From contig NZ_CP019704.1 of the NCBI RefSeq assembly GCF_002005425.1, positions 1,384,001 through 1,448,000 on the forward strand: DNA of 64,000 nucleotides, in the 5' to 3' direction. Of the stretch, positions 8,147 to 17,356 are shown piece by piece; position 1 is the stretch's first letter, and each line of letters starts with the position of its first letter. Position numbers and translations under genes: made by a program. Source of the stretch: Polaribacter sp. BM10 (GTDB lineage Bacteria > Bacteroidota > Bacteroidia > Flavobacteriales > Flavobacteriaceae). Below the pieces are notes generated by a model. The model saw only the letters and a program-made list of their open reading frames with translations. It made no database searches and was not told the origin of the DNA.

Positions 8147-9187
8147 ATGAAGAAATTTTCTACTTTAGTAACACTTTTAACAACGTTATTTTTAACAATA
8201 TCTTGTTCTAATGATTATAAATTTATTCTAGAAAAACCAAACAAAGCTGTTTTAAATGAATCTGTTACCTTAAAACTAACAGAAAAAAACAGCAAAGAAA
8301 TAGAAAAAGTACAATTTTACGTAAACGGTAAACAAGTAGAAAGTAACGGTAATACTGCTACCATAAAAACCAAAGATTTGGGTGTAGGTAAACATGCTGT
8401 AAATGCAATTGCTTTTTTTGATGGTAAAACTAAAAAAACGAATGGATTTATTGAAGTTTTTGCCAATACAAAACCTGCCATCTATAAATTTAAAATTATT
8501 AATGAATATCCGCACGACACAAAAGCTTACACACAAGGTCTAGAATTTTATAAGGGTTACTTATATGAAACTACCGGTCGTAGAGGTGAATCTACTCTTA
8601 GAAAAGTAGATATAAAAACGGGTAAAGTTTTACAAAAAATAGATTTAGACAACAAATATTTTGGTGAAGGAATGACAATTGTGGATGACAAAATAATTTG
8701 GCTTACCTGGGAAAGTAACAAAGGTTTTGTCTATGATTTAGAAACTTTTGAATTAGAAAAGGAATTTGCTTACAATAAAAGTAAAGAAGGTTGGGGTTTA
8801 ACGCACAGCGATAAAGAACTTATAAAATCTGATGGTTCTGATAAAATTTGGTTTCTAGACCCAAACACACTTAAAGAAAAACGTTTTATACAAGCATACA
8901 CTAATGATCGTTCTGTAAATTATTTAAACGAATTAGAGTTAGTTAATGGTAAAATTTACGCTAATAAGTATCAAAAAAACACCATTGCAATTATTAATGC
9001 AGAAACTGGTATTGTAGAAGGTTTAGGCGACTTAAGAGGTTTAGAAAAAGTGATGTCTAAAACTCAGAAATTAGTAGAAAACGATGAGGTTTTAAATGGT
9101 ATTGCATACGATGCAGAAAATAACAGATTGTTTGTTACCGGTAAATATTGGGGCAAATTATTTGAAATAGAATTGGTTAAGCAATAA
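8147..9187 (+). CDS. Glutaminyl-peptide cyclotransferase (plant-type beta-propeller), lipoprotein
   Basis: A 346-residue protein with a lipoprotein signal (lipobox ending at C20). Residues about 25-105 look like an Ig-like or Big-type domain. The remainder is the Glu_cyclase_2 beta-propeller, with the hallmark PHDTKAYTQGLEF near residue 121, EGWGLT, NELELVNGKIYAN and VLNGIAYD. The family converts N-terminal glutamine of exported proteins to pyroglutamate, protecting them from aminopeptidases. In Bacteroidota many secreted proteins begin with Gln after signal cleavage, so a periplasm-facing location fits. It is followed 50 bases later by another lipoprotein gene on the same strand. Confidence 0.88.
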   Translation: MKKFSTLVTLLTTLFLTISCSNDYKFILEKPNKAVLNESVTLKLTEKNSKEIEKVQFYVNGKQVESNGNTATIKTKDLGVGKHAVNAIAFFDGKTKKTNGFIEVFANTKPAIYKFKIINEYPHDTKAYTQGLEFYKGYLYETTGRRGESTLRKVDIKTGKVLQKIDLDNKYFGEGMTIVDDKIIWLTWESNKGFVYDLETFELEKEFAYNKSKEGWGLTHSDKELIKSDGSDKIWFLDPNTLKEKRFIQAYTNDRSVNYLNELELVNGKIYANKYQKNTIAIINAETGIVEGLGDLRGLEKVMSKTQKLVENDEVLNGIAYDAENNRLFVTGKYWGKLFEIELVKQ

Positions 9188-9237
9188 TTATATTACTTTT
9201 ACGTATACAAGAACTTATATTTACAAAACATTAATTT

Positions 9238-10749
9238 ATGCGTTATTTTATTTATTTCATTATTTGTATTGCTTTAGTTTCTGTAAGTTCTTGCAGAAAA
9301 GATTTCTCTACAATAGAAAGTTTTGGAGCTTTAGAATTTTCTAAAGACACCGTTTTTTTAGATACTGTTTTTACAAATATTGGTTCTGCAACTTATAATT
9401 TAAAAGTATATAATAGAAGTAATAATGCAATCACCATTCCTTATATTACTTTAGAAAAAGGAAACAGTTCTAATTATAGACTAAACGTAGATGGTATTGC
9501 CGGTAAAACATTTAATAATATAGATATACTTGCTAAAGATAGTATCTATGTATTTATAGAAACTACAGTAGATGTTTCGGCAGAAACAAATCCGTTGTAT
9601 ACAGACAGAATTTTATTTGACAACGGAGATAAAGAACAAAACGTAGATTTGGTTACTTTGGTTGAAGATGCAAACTTTATTTATCCGGGTAAAGATGCTA
9701 TTTCTATGAAAATTGATAGTTTAACTTTAGACGGAGAACCAACTACAATTAAAGGTCGTTTTTTAAACGATAATGAACTTATTTTTAATAAAACAAAACC
9801 AACTGTAATTTATGGTTATGCTGCAGTACCTGCAAATAAAACACTTACTATAGAAGCTGGTGCAAGAATTCATTTTCATAATAATTCGGGTTTAATTGTA
9901 GACAATAAAGCTACCTTAAAAGTAAACGGAACTCTTAATGAAAAAGTTATTTTTGAAGGTGATAGACTAGAAAATAGTTTTAGTGAAATTCCTGGACAAT
10001 GGGGAACTCTTTGGATGCGAGCCGGAAGTACAGAAAACGAAATAAAAAACACAATTATAAAAAATGGTATCATCGGAATTTTAATTGATAGTATAGGCAG
10101 CAGTACATCGCCAACCTTAAAACTAGAAAATACCGAAATCTACAACCATTCTAACTTCGGAATTTTAGCTAGAGAAACAAATATTGAAGGAAATAATGTT
10201 GTAATTGGTTCTGCAGGTCAAGCATCTTTGGCCGCTACAATTGGTGGAACTTATAATTTTACCCACAGTACTTTTGCAAATTATTGGAACAATGGAATAA
10301 GACAATTACCAGCCGTGTTAGTTAATAACTTTTTCACCTATACAAATGAAAGTGGTGAAGAAATTGCAGAAACTAGAGATTTAAAAGCTGCAAATTTTAC
10401 CAATTGTATTTTTGAAGGCAATAATAATATAGAGTTTGTTTTAGATAATTTAAATAATGGGAGTTTATTTAATTATACCATCAAAAATTGTATGATTCGT
10501 TTTAATGACACCAATAATTCTTTTGAAGGCATTACAGAACTAGACTTTAACAACAACACTAATTACAGTGATATTATTTTAAACGGAAATGCTAATTTTA
10601 AAGATACTCAGAAAAGTAATTTTATAATTGGTGAGAATAGTGACGCTATAAATAAAGCTTTATCTACTCCTTTTAATATTGATATCTTAGGAGTAGACAG
10701 AACTTCAAATCCAGATATTGGCGCTTATCAGCATATTATTTTTGAATAA
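9238..10749 (+). CDS. Lipoprotein with right-handed parallel beta-helix
   Basis: A 503-residue protein with a lipobox ending at C19 (SVSSCRKD). The first 150 residues resemble an Ig-like or choice-of-anchor domain. From about residue 190 there are repeating short strands rich in Asn, Thr and Ile (GARIHFHNNSGLIVDNKATLKVNG and onwards), typical of a parallel beta-helix. The end, NPDIGAYQ, resembles the PDIGAYE closing motif of such bacterial surface proteins. No catalytic residues of a polysaccharide lyase stand out. Function unknown; it probably sits on the outer membrane. It ends only 10 bases from the stop of the convergent amidohydrolase gene. Confidence 0.7.
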   Translation: MRYFIYFIICIALVSVSSCRKDFSTIESFGALEFSKDTVFLDTVFTNIGSATYNLKVYNRSNNAITIPYITLEKGNSSNYRLNVDGIAGKTFNNIDILAKDSIYVFIETTVDVSAETNPLYTDRILFDNGDKEQNVDLVTLVEDANFIYPGKDAISMKIDSLTLDGEPTTIKGRFLNDNELIFNKTKPTVIYGYAAVPANKTLTIEAGARIHFHNNSGLIVDNKATLKVNGTLNEKVIFEGDRLENSFSEIPGQWGTLWMRAGSTENEIKNTIIKNGIIGILIDSIGSSTSPTLKLENTEIYNHSNFGILARETNIEGNNVVIGSAGQASLAATIGGTYNFTHSTFANYWNNGIRQLPAVLVNNFFTYTNESGEEIAETRDLKAANFTNCIFEGNNNIEFVLDNLNNGSLFNYTIKNCMIRFNDTNNSFEGITELDFNNNTNYSDIILNGNANFKDTQKSNFIIGENSDAINKALSTPFNIDILGVDRTSNPDIGAYQHIIFE

Positions 10750-10759
10750 TTGTGAATAA

Positions 10760-12040
10760 TTACTTTTTGTAAACAACACCATTTTTCATCACAAAAACTA
10801 CATTTTCCATTGTGTTAATGTTTTTTGTTGGATCTTCATCTACAGCTATAATATCCGCATAAAATCCTTTTTGAATTTGTCCAATTTCATCTGACATCTT
10901 TAATAACATCGCATTTGTAATTGTTGCAGATTGTATTGCTTCTATAGCTGGCATACCGGCCTCAACCATAAAACCAAATTCTTTACCATTATTACCATGC
11001 TTAAAAACACCTGCATCTGTACCAAAAGCAATTCCAACACCTTTTTTATACGCTTTTGCAAAAGTTCCTTGAATCTGTGGACCAACTGCTAAAGCTTTAG
11101 GAACAACTATTTCTGGATAAAAACCTTCAATTTTATCTTTCTCTTCTACTTCTTTACCTGCAGTAATTGTTGGCACTAAATATGCATCGTGTTTTTTCAT
11201 TAACTCCATTGTCCCTTCACTCATGTAAGTTCCGTGTTCTATGGTTTTAACACCTCCTATTATTGCTCTTTTCATACCTTCATCTCCGTGCGCGTGCGCA
11301 GCAACATGCATTCCATAATCTTTAGCCGTTTCACAAATAGCTTTAATCTCTTCTATTGTAAACTGCGGATTATCGCCTGATTTTGCAACACTTAAAACAC
11401 CACCTGTTGCTGTTATTTTTATACAATCTGCTCCGTTTTTATAACGCTGTCTTACAGCTTTTTTTGCATCATCTACAGAATTTACAACACCTTCTTTTGG
11501 TCCAGGATTTCCAATTAGTTTTCTACTACTTCCGTTTGTAGGATCTGCATGACCACCAGTAGTTGCCAAAGATTTACCCGCTGTAAAAACTCTTGGCCCC
11601 ATAATTTTACCAGAATTTATAGCATTTTTTATAGAAATATTTACACCTGTTCCGCCTAAATCTCTTACAGATGTAAAGCCATTTAATAAGGTTGTTTTTG
11701 CAAAACCTACAGAATTAAATGCAACATCTGCCTCGTTTAAAATATAATTATTCAGCCTTGTATTTCTATTAAATTCTTGCTCTATATGAACATGAAAATC
11801 AATTAAACCAGGTAAAACCACTTTATTTTTTAAATCTATAACATTTGCAGTTGAACTTTTAGGAGCAACATAACCATCTAAAATTTTAGAAACTTTATCT
11901 CCTTTTACAACAATTGTTTTTTTAGAAGAAATTACACCAGATTTTGTATCTAATAATTTTCCGCATAAAATATATGTTGTTTGTGCATTAACGTTTTGTA
12001 ACATAAAAAGTGTTGTAAAAAGTAAAAGTAATTTCTTCAT
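10760..12040 (-). CDS. Secreted metal-dependent amidohydrolase (imidazolonepropionase-like family)
   Basis: A 426-residue protein with an N-terminal signal peptide (to about A19, before Gln). It has the amidohydrolase TIM-barrel metal motifs: HxH at H83 and H85 (DFHVHIEQEF), the likely carboxylated lysine in GADCIKITATGG, histidines in AAHAHGDEG and TIEHGTYM, and the metal aspartate in FGTDAGVF. Relatives include prolidase-like dipeptidases and imidazolonepropionase-like enzymes. The substrate cannot be told from sequence; a peptide or cyclic amide in the periplasm is plausible. It is divergent from the SDR gene, with 64 bases between their starts. Confidence 0.82.
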   Translation of the reverse strand: MKKLLLLFTTLFMLQNVNAQTTYILCGKLLDTKSGVISSKKTIVVKGDKVSKILDGYVAPKSSTANVIDLKNKVVLPGLIDFHVHIEQEFNRNTRLNNYILNEADVAFNSVGFAKTTLLNGFTSVRDLGGTGVNISIKNAINSGKIMGPRVFTAGKSLATTGGHADPTNGSSRKLIGNPGPKEGVVNSVDDAKKAVRQRYKNGADCIKITATGGVLSVAKSGDNPQFTIEEIKAICETAKDYGMHVAAHAHGDEGMKRAIIGGVKTIEHGTYMSEGTMELMKKHDAYLVPTITAGKEVEEKDKIEGFYPEIVVPKALAVGPQIQGTFAKAYKKGVGIAFGTDAGVFKHGNNGKEFGFMVEAGMPAIEAIQSATITNAMLLKMSDEIGQIQKGFYADIIAVDEDPTKNINTMENVVFVMKNGVVYKK

Positions 12041-12104
12041 TTGTATAAATTTTATCTTTAAATGTATGAAAAAATACCTAATTTGCTTGCTTTAAACTTA
12101 AATA

Positions 12105-12785
12105 ATGAAAAACGTAGTTATTACAGGTACAAGTAGAGGAATTGGTTTTGAACTTGCCAAGCAATTTGCAGAAAATGGTCATAATGTTTTGGCTTTGTCT
12201 AGAAATACAAAACCATTGTTAACCTATAACCATAAAAATATTACAGTAATTTCTGTTGACTTATCTAACTCTAATGATTTAAAAAAAGTTTCTGAATTTG
12301 TAAAGAACAATTGGCAAAGTGTAGATATTTTAATAAACAATGCTGGTAAACTTGTAAATAAATCTTTTACAGAGCTTTCTTCTAACGACTTTCTAGATGT
12401 TTATAAAGTAAATGTGTTTGCAGTCGCAGAAATCACAAAAATTATGATTCCTTATTTTAAAAAAGGAAGTCATGTAGTTACTGTTAGTTCTATGGGCGGA
12501 ATTCAAGGAAGCATGAAGTTTGCAGGATTAGCTGCATATTCATCTGCCAAAGGAGCTGTTATTACCTTATCAGAATTATTAGCAGAAGAATATAAAGAAC
12601 AACAAATAGCTTTTAATGTTTTGGCTATAGGAGCCGTTCAAACAGAAATGTTAGCAGAAGCTTTTCCTGATTATCAAGCACCTTTAACAGCTACAGAAAT
12701 GGCAGATTATATGTATAACTTTGCTTTAACAGGTAATAAATTTTATAACGGTAAAGTTTTACAGGTATCTTCTACAACTCCGTAA
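12105..12785 (+). CDS. Short-chain dehydrogenase/reductase (SDR family)
   Basis: A 226-residue classical SDR. The cofactor motif TGTSRGIG is at 7-14, NNAG at 78-81, the catalytic Ser at 128-129, and the YxxxK pair at Y145 and K149 (YSSAKG). The Arg after TGTS suggests NADP(H) preference, which is inference. The substrate is unknown. It is followed 13 bases later by the SprT-like gene on the same strand. Confidence 0.88.
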   Translation: MKNVVITGTSRGIGFELAKQFAENGHNVLALSRNTKPLLTYNHKNITVISVDLSNSNDLKKVSEFVKNNWQSVDILINNAGKLVNKSFTELSSNDFLDVYKVNVFAVAEITKIMIPYFKKGSHVVTVSSMGGIQGSMKFAGLAAYSSAKGAVITLSELLAEEYKEQQIAFNVLAIGAVQTEMLAEAFPDYQAPLTATEMADYMYNFALTGNKFYNGKVLQVSSTTP

Positions 12786-12798
12786 TTTCATTTCAATT

Positions 12799-13395
12799 TT
12801 GGATTCAAAATATAAAAATTACATACCCCAAAAAGCAATTCCTTTTTTAGAATTTTTAATTAATGAACATAATTTCACATTAAAAATTGTAAACCAAAGA
12901 GCCACAAAACATGGCGATTTTAGAAGTTTACCAAATGGTAAATTTCAAATAACCGTAAATAATAATTTAAATAAATATCAATTTCTTTTGACTTTGGTGC
13001 ATGAAATAGCACATCATGTTACACATCAAAAATTTGGAAGGGTTCAAGCACATGGTAAAGAATGGAAAGCTATTTTTCAGCATTTGATGTTGCCTTTTTT
13101 AAATCCAAATATTTATCCGAATGAAATTTTACCTCATTTAGCCAATTATTTAAAAAACCCGAAAGCAAGCACAGATTCTGATGTGAATTTATCTCTAGCT
13201 TTAAGAGGAAATGTTGCAGAAAATGGTAAACATTTTATTTTTGACATTCCTTTAAACGAACTCTTTATTTTTAAAAATACTATATACAAACGCGGTAATA
13301 AAAGAAGAACTCGTTACGAATGCTTAAATATGTCTAATAAAAAAGTCTATTTATTTAATCAAAATGTAGAAGTAAAACTTTACAAAGATTTATAA
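12799..13395 (+). CDS. SprT-like zinc metalloprotease domain protein
   Basis: A 198-residue protein carrying HEIAH (H68, E69, H72), the zinc-binding active site, with a further conserved histidine in AHGKEW (H85), as in SprT/Spartan-like proteins. The domain spans about residues 10-130; the C-terminal third has KRGNKRRTRYEC, comparable with the basic zinc-ribbon end of SprT, though only one Cys is visible there. SprT relatives process DNA-protein crosslinks in eukaryotes; the bacterial role is unclear. The start is TTG at 12799, because no ATG lies between the preceding stop and the conserved domain. It is probably cotranscribed with the SDR. Confidence 0.8.
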   Translation: MDSKYKNYIPQKAIPFLEFLINEHNFTLKIVNQRATKHGDFRSLPNGKFQITVNNNLNKYQFLLTLVHEIAHHVTHQKFGRVQAHGKEWKAIFQHLMLPFLNPNIYPNEILPHLANYLKNPKASTDSDVNLSLALRGNVAENGKHFIFDIPLNELFIFKNTIYKRGNKRRTRYECLNMSNKKVYLFNQNVEVKLYKDL

Positions 13396-13404
13396 TGATA
13401 TAAT

Positions 13405-13432
13405 AAAAGCTCCTTTTTTAAGGAGCTTTTTT
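13405..13432 (+). terminator. Bidirectional terminator between the SprT-like and DUF389 genes
   Basis: AAAAGCTCCTT and AAGGAGCTTTT form a near-perfect stem with A and T runs at either end, located between convergent stops. Confidence 0.88.
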
Positions 13433-13434
13433 AG

Positions 13435-14901
13435 TTAATCTCTTTTGATAAATAAAGTATCTAAATTCATTTCTTTTTGCAACCAATTTCTTAATTCCCT
13501 TTCTTTAGGTGTTATAATACTATCTGGTATTCTTAGATTCCATTTAATTGTTGCAACCGGAATTGTATCAATCTTAATAAAATCTTTAGAAGACAAAACA
13601 CTTGCAAAACCAATTTCTTCGATATCTACATATCTTATTTTAGCATCTTTTGCTATTCTACTAAAAGCTACTACTTTTTGATTTTTATTTAAAGCATCTT
13701 GTTCTATTCTGTTATTTAAACTAGATATGGTTTCCTCTAAATCTGCTATTTGCTTTTGTAAACCTGCAATAATATTCTTACTTTCCTTAAGCTCTTCTCT
13801 TTTCTCTTTATAAGCTGTAGTAATCAACTCAAAACTTTTGGTATCGCTACCCTTGATAATTATTTTAAAATCCTTTATTTTATCGTAGCTTACGTTATTT
13901 GCCAATTGATTATTTAAAATATTTTCTTCGCCATCACTTACTTCATTAAAGAAATTAAGATTAATAATTTTGTTTTCATAACTATAAGAATCATCAATTA
14001 ATTGAAAAGACTTTACAGTTTTAACTTCGTTTTTAATAAAATTATTAACCTGTGTTTTTACTTGGTTTTCTTTAAAAACAGTTATAAAAGTAAATATGGC
14101 AGGTATCATTACAGCAATACCAACTACCGTTGCAATGGTAGAGTATCTTTTACGTTTAGCCGCATTTGCATATTTATGCATAGGAAAACGTAATAACTTT
14201 AATACCAAAAATGTTGCCAATGCAATAAAAATAGTATTTATAGTAAATAAATACATAGCACCAAAAAAGTAAGAAAATTTACCTTTAGCTAAACCATAAC
14301 CAGCTGTACATAGAGGCGGCATTAATGCTGTTGCAATTGCAACACCAAAAATAACAGAAGCTATAGTACCTTTTTTTGTTCTTGCAACCATTAAGGCTAA
14401 TCCACCAAAAAAGGCAATTAAAACATCTCGAATATCTGGACTAACTCTTCCTAATAATTCTGAATTATCTTCACTTAAAGGAAAAAAGTAAAAGAATAAA
14501 AACGAAGCAAACAAACTTAAACCAATCATGGTTCCTAAGTTCATCAAAGACTTTTTAAAAGTATTGATGTCATTTAACGCAAAAGACATACCTAAACCTA
14601 ATATTGGCCCCATTAATGGCGAAATTAACATGGCACCAATTACCACTGCTGTAGAGTTTGCATTTAAACCAATAGAGGCCACAAAAACGGCAAAAAGTAG
14701 AATCCAAGCTGTAGCACCTTTAAATGGTATATCTGCTTTTATAGCTTCTATAGTTGCTTCGTGATCTGTATCATCTCTAAAGTCGAAAAGTTCTATTAAA
14801 AACTTTTTTACACTTTCTAGCAAACCTTTTGCATCTTTCTGAACATTTTGTTTAGAATTTTCTGCAGCATTAGGTGTAGGGTTTTTAAGATCTTCTTCCA
14901 T
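13435..14901 (-). CDS. DUF389 family membrane protein
   Basis: A 488-residue protein. The N-terminal about 55 residues are charged and cytoplasmic. The DUF389 core follows with about six membrane helices (residues 60-280), including the family-typical STAVVIGAMLISPLMGPI segment. The C-terminal region (about 285-488) is soluble and includes a predicted coiled coil near residues 355-395 (AGLQKQIADLEETISSLNNR). DUF389 proteins are widespread and uncharacterised; suggested roles in transport are unproven. It is monocistronic and convergent with the SprT-like gene across a shared terminator. Confidence 0.85.
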   Translation of the reverse strand: MEEDLKNPTPNAAENSKQNVQKDAKGLLESVKKFLIELFDFRDDTDHEATIEAIKADIPFKGATAWILLFAVFVASIGLNANSTAVVIGAMLISPLMGPILGLGMSFALNDINTFKKSLMNLGTMIGLSLFASFLFFYFFPLSEDNSELLGRVSPDIRDVLIAFFGGLALMVARTKKGTIASVIFGVAIATALMPPLCTAGYGLAKGKFSYFFGAMYLFTINTIFIALATFLVLKLLRFPMHKYANAAKRKRYSTIATVVGIAVMIPAIFTFITVFKENQVKTQVNNFIKNEVKTVKSFQLIDDSYSYENKIINLNFFNEVSDGEENILNNQLANNVSYDKIKDFKIIIKGSDTKSFELITTAYKEKREELKESKNIIAGLQKQIADLEETISSLNNRIEQDALNKNQKVVAFSRIAKDAKIRYVDIEEIGFASVLSSKDFIKIDTIPVATIKWNLRIPDSIITPKERELRNWLQKEMNLDTLFIKRD

Positions 14902-14962
14902 TTATATTAATTTATAACTTTGGAAAGATACAAAAAAAGTGATTTGATTCTTAAAATATATA

Positions 14963-15499
14963 CTATTGTAGATAAATTTTATCTATCTCTAATTTAAAAT
15001 TTTCTTGTTTTTTATTACCTATTAGAAATGCAATTTCAGCAATACTGTTAGCAGAAAAATTTCCGATTGATAATTTTCTTCCTCTAAAGGCAGGGTACAT
15101 TTCTGAAAGCTTTATTCTGATAGTTTGCCACTCTCCGGAAGTTGTAAAAGGCGATATGAAGGAATGAGCGTTATCTAAATTATCCTTTAATCTAAATTGA
15201 TACTTTTTACCATCTCCTTTTACCTTTATAACTACCTCTGTATAGCCAATAGTTTTTAAGTTTATGTTTTTATTTCTTAATGATGAAAATCCGCCATTAT
15301 TTTCTAAAGAGATTTTTCCATAAAATTCTCCATAACCAGAATTATTTAAGATAAAACTGCCATTAGACTTCCCTCCCATTACAACGTCATCTACTATTTT
15401 CCAATCTTCAATGTTTACAGATTTTTTAAAGTCGAAAAGTATTTGGCTTGATAAATTCATAGTGCTAAAATAAATGATTAAAATTATTTTGTTTATCAT
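14963..15499 (-). CDS. CIA30 family protein
   Basis: A 178-residue protein with a possible short N-terminal signal (cut near SSQ at about 19). The body matches the CIA30 beta-sandwich: DWKIVDDVVMGGKSNGSF, then GGFSSLRNK and the KVKGDGKKYQFRLKD strand. The family is named after a mitochondrial complex I assembly factor, but bacterial members are carbohydrate-binding-like domains of unknown function, so a complex I role should not be assumed. It is transcribed alone. Confidence 0.85.
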   Translation of the reverse strand: MINKIILIIYFSTMNLSSQILFDFKKSVNIEDWKIVDDVVMGGKSNGSFILNNSGYGEFYGKISLENNGGFSSLRNKNINLKTIGYTEVVIKVKGDGKKYQFRLKDNLDNAHSFISPFTTSGEWQTIRIKLSEMYPAFRGRKLSIGNFSANSIAEIAFLIGNKKQENFKLEIDKIYLQ

Positions 15500-15518
15500 T
15501 ACTTGTAATTATTTAAAC

Positions 15519-15526
15519 AAAAATAC
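15519..15526 (-). promoter_or_regulatory. -7 box TATTTTTG for the CIA30 gene
   Basis: Exact TANNTTTG match on the minus strand, 20 bases before the ATG. No TTG at the expected -33 distance. Confidence 0.4.
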
Positions 15527-15560
15527 AGGTTTAATAGCAAAACTATGTTGAAGTAGTGTT

Positions 15561-15593
15561 AAAAAAAAACTCCACACAAAGTGTGGAGTTTTA
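15561..15593 (-). terminator. Intrinsic terminator after tRNA-Lys
   Basis: Minus-strand stem AACTCCACAC / GTGTGGAGTT (15581-15590 with 15568-15577) closes a 3-base loop and runs into a T tract, nine bases past the tRNA 3' end. It ends the tRNA transcript. Confidence 0.9.
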
Positions 15594-15601
15594 CAATCAA
15601 G

Positions 15602-15674
15602 TGACCGGGCTGGGGCTCGAACCCAGGACCCTCTCCTTAAAAGGGAGATGCTCTACCAACTGAGCTACCAGGTC
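15602..15674 (-). tRNA. tRNA-Lys (anticodon TTT)
   Basis: A 73-base cloverleaf on the minus strand. The D arm is GCTC...GAGC. The anticodon stem TCTCC/GGAGA encloses the loop CTTTTAA with anticodon TTT (codons AAA/AAG). The T arm is CTGGG-TTCGAGC-CCCAG. The acceptor stem GACCTGG/CCCGGTC has one T-C mismatch at the fifth pair. The 3' CCA is not encoded. It is a single gene with its own terminator. Confidence 0.95.
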
Positions 15675-15733
15675 ATTCTTTTCGCTTAGCGGGTGCAAAT
15701 ATACACCTTAATTTAAATAAAACAAGTTTTTTT

Positions 15734-16501
15734 TTATTTTATTTCATCTAAATAAACTTGCCTAACTTTCTTTAATAAATTAGAAGAATAAACAAAACTT
15801 ACAACCGACTCATTTTCAGTAGAAAATATATCTTCACTAGAACCTTCCCAAGCTTTTACTCCTTTATTTAAAAAAACAATTTTTTCTCCAATTTCTATTA
15901 CAGAATTCATATCATGTGTATTTATTACTGTCGTAATTTTATATTCATCTGTAATTTCTTGAATTAAATTATCAATTACAATTGCAGTTTGAGGATCTAA
16001 ACCAGAATTTGGTTCATCACAAAACAAATATTTAGGGTTCATAACAATTGCTCTAGCAATTGCAACTCTTTTTTGCATTCCTCCAGATAGTTCTGCAGGT
16101 AATTTTTTGTTAGAATTTTCTAAATTTACCCTTTTAAGAACAGTGTTTACACGATCTAACATTTCCGATTGAGATTTCTTAGTAAACATCTTTAAAGGAA
16201 ACATTACGTTTTCTTCTACCGTTTGAGAATCAAATAAAGCACTTCCTTGAAAAACCATGCCTATTTCTTGTCTCCACTGCATTTTTTGTTCTTGAGTAAA
16301 TTCTGTGTTTAATCTTCCGTCGAAAGCAACTGTTCCTTTCTCTGGAACATGCAATCCAATTAAAGATTTTAAGAATACTGTTTTACCAGAACCACTTTGT
16401 CCAATAATTAAATTTGTTTTACCAGGTAAAAAAGTTGTTGTAATCCCTTTTAAAACCTCTGTACCATTAAATCCTTTATGTAAATTTTTTACTTCTATCA
16501 T
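15734..16501 (-). CDS. mlaF: ABC transporter ATP-binding protein, MlaF-like
   Basis: A 255-residue ATPase with Walker A GQSGSGKT (34-41), Q-loop MVFQGSALFD, signature LSGGMQKR, Walker B YLFCDEPNSGLDP and a switch histidine in NTHD. The sequence belongs to the Mla/Mce lipid-transport class, which moves phospholipids between the inner and outer membranes. It is three bases downstream of the permease gene, so the two are coupled. The substrate-binding MlaD/MCE component is not adjacent, and must lie elsewhere if the system is complete. Confidence 0.9.
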   Translation of the reverse strand: MIEVKNLHKGFNGTEVLKGITTTFLPGKTNLIIGQSGSGKTVFLKSLIGLHVPEKGTVAFDGRLNTEFTQEQKMQWRQEIGMVFQGSALFDSQTVEENVMFPLKMFTKKSQSEMLDRVNTVLKRVNLENSNKKLPAELSGGMQKRVAIARAIVMNPKYLFCDEPNSGLDPQTAIVIDNLIQEITDEYKITTVINTHDMNSVIEIGEKIVFLNKGVKAWEGSSEDIFSTENESVVSFVYSSNLLKKVRQVYLDEIK

Positions 16502-16504
16502 ATT

Positions 16505-17245
16505 TTATGTTAATAGCATTTGAGTTAAAAAATAATTTGCAATAACTATTAAAATGGTTGTCCAAACTACAGCTTGTGTACTTGCTCTTCCTACGGCAAT
16601 CGACCCTCCTTTTACATAATAACCATGATATGAAGGCACAGTAGCTATTAAAAAAGAAAAGATTATCGTTTTTATTAATGCATAAACTATTAAAAATGGT
16701 TTAAAATCTGTTTGAATACCTGTTATGTAATCTGTACCTGCAAACAATCCAGAAAGCACACCTGCAATCCAACCTCCAAAAATACCAAGAGCCATTGCTA
16801 ACGTTATTAAAAAAGGATAGAAAAAAAGAGCCGCTATAATTTTTGGTAATACTAAAAAATTAAGTGAATTAATTCCCATAACCTCTAAAGCATCAATTTG
16901 CTCTGTAACTCGCATTGTACCAATACTAGATGTTATATAAGAACCCACTTTACCTGCCAAAATAATACAACAAAATGTAGGTGCAAATTCTAAAATTATA
17001 GATCTTTTTGCGGCAAAACCAATTAAAGAATCTGGTATAAATGGGCTATCTAAATTTAAGGCAGTTTGTAATGCAATCACTCCTCCAATAAAAAATGAGA
17101 TAAACATAATAATACCTAAAGATTTAATACCTAAATCTTCTACTTCTTTCATTAATGCTTGGTAAAAAACACGACGTTTCTGCGGTTTTCTAAAAACACG
17201 CTTTAACATCATAAAATACTTACCCACATGTTCTAAATACGTCAT
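16505..17245 (-). CDS. mlaE: ABC transporter permease, MlaE family
   Basis: A 246-residue membrane protein with about five helices. It carries the MlaE-family features: the N-terminal interfacial helix, GVIALQTALNLD, AGKVGSYITSSIGTMRVTEQIDALEVMG (the coupling region contacting MlaF), and the C-terminal GSIAVGRASTQAVV. It is the upstream gene of the mlaE-mlaF pair and divergent from the phosphatase gene. It maintains outer-membrane lipid asymmetry in proteobacterial relatives. Confidence 0.9.
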   Translation of the reverse strand: MTYLEHVGKYFMMLKRVFRKPQKRRVFYQALMKEVEDLGIKSLGIIMFISFFIGGVIALQTALNLDSPFIPDSLIGFAAKRSIILEFAPTFCCIILAGKVGSYITSSIGTMRVTEQIDALEVMGINSLNFLVLPKIIAALFFYPFLITLAMALGIFGGWIAGVLSGLFAGTDYITGIQTDFKPFLIVYALIKTIIFSFLIATVPSYHGYYVKGGSIAVGRASTQAVVWTTILIVIANYFLTQMLLT

Positions 17246-17322
17246 TTAAACTAATTTTAGGCTAAAGTATTAAAATATGATTAATTGAATGTTAATTATA
17301 CAACTTCAAAATAAAAAATAAT

Positions 17323-17330
17323 TACTTTTG
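17323..17330 (+). promoter_or_regulatory. -7 box TACTTTTG for the PafA-like phosphatase
   Basis: Exact TANNTTTG match 26 bases before the ATG. No TTG 17-23 bases upstream, so the -33 side may depend on another factor. Confidence 0.45.
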
Positions 17331-17356
17331 ATGAAATTTATAATATTTTTCAACTA

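Noticed and set aside
14963..15499. Complex I assembly factor
   Set aside because: The CIA30 name comes from a mitochondrial protein; no nuo genes are nearby and bacterial members have no shown link.
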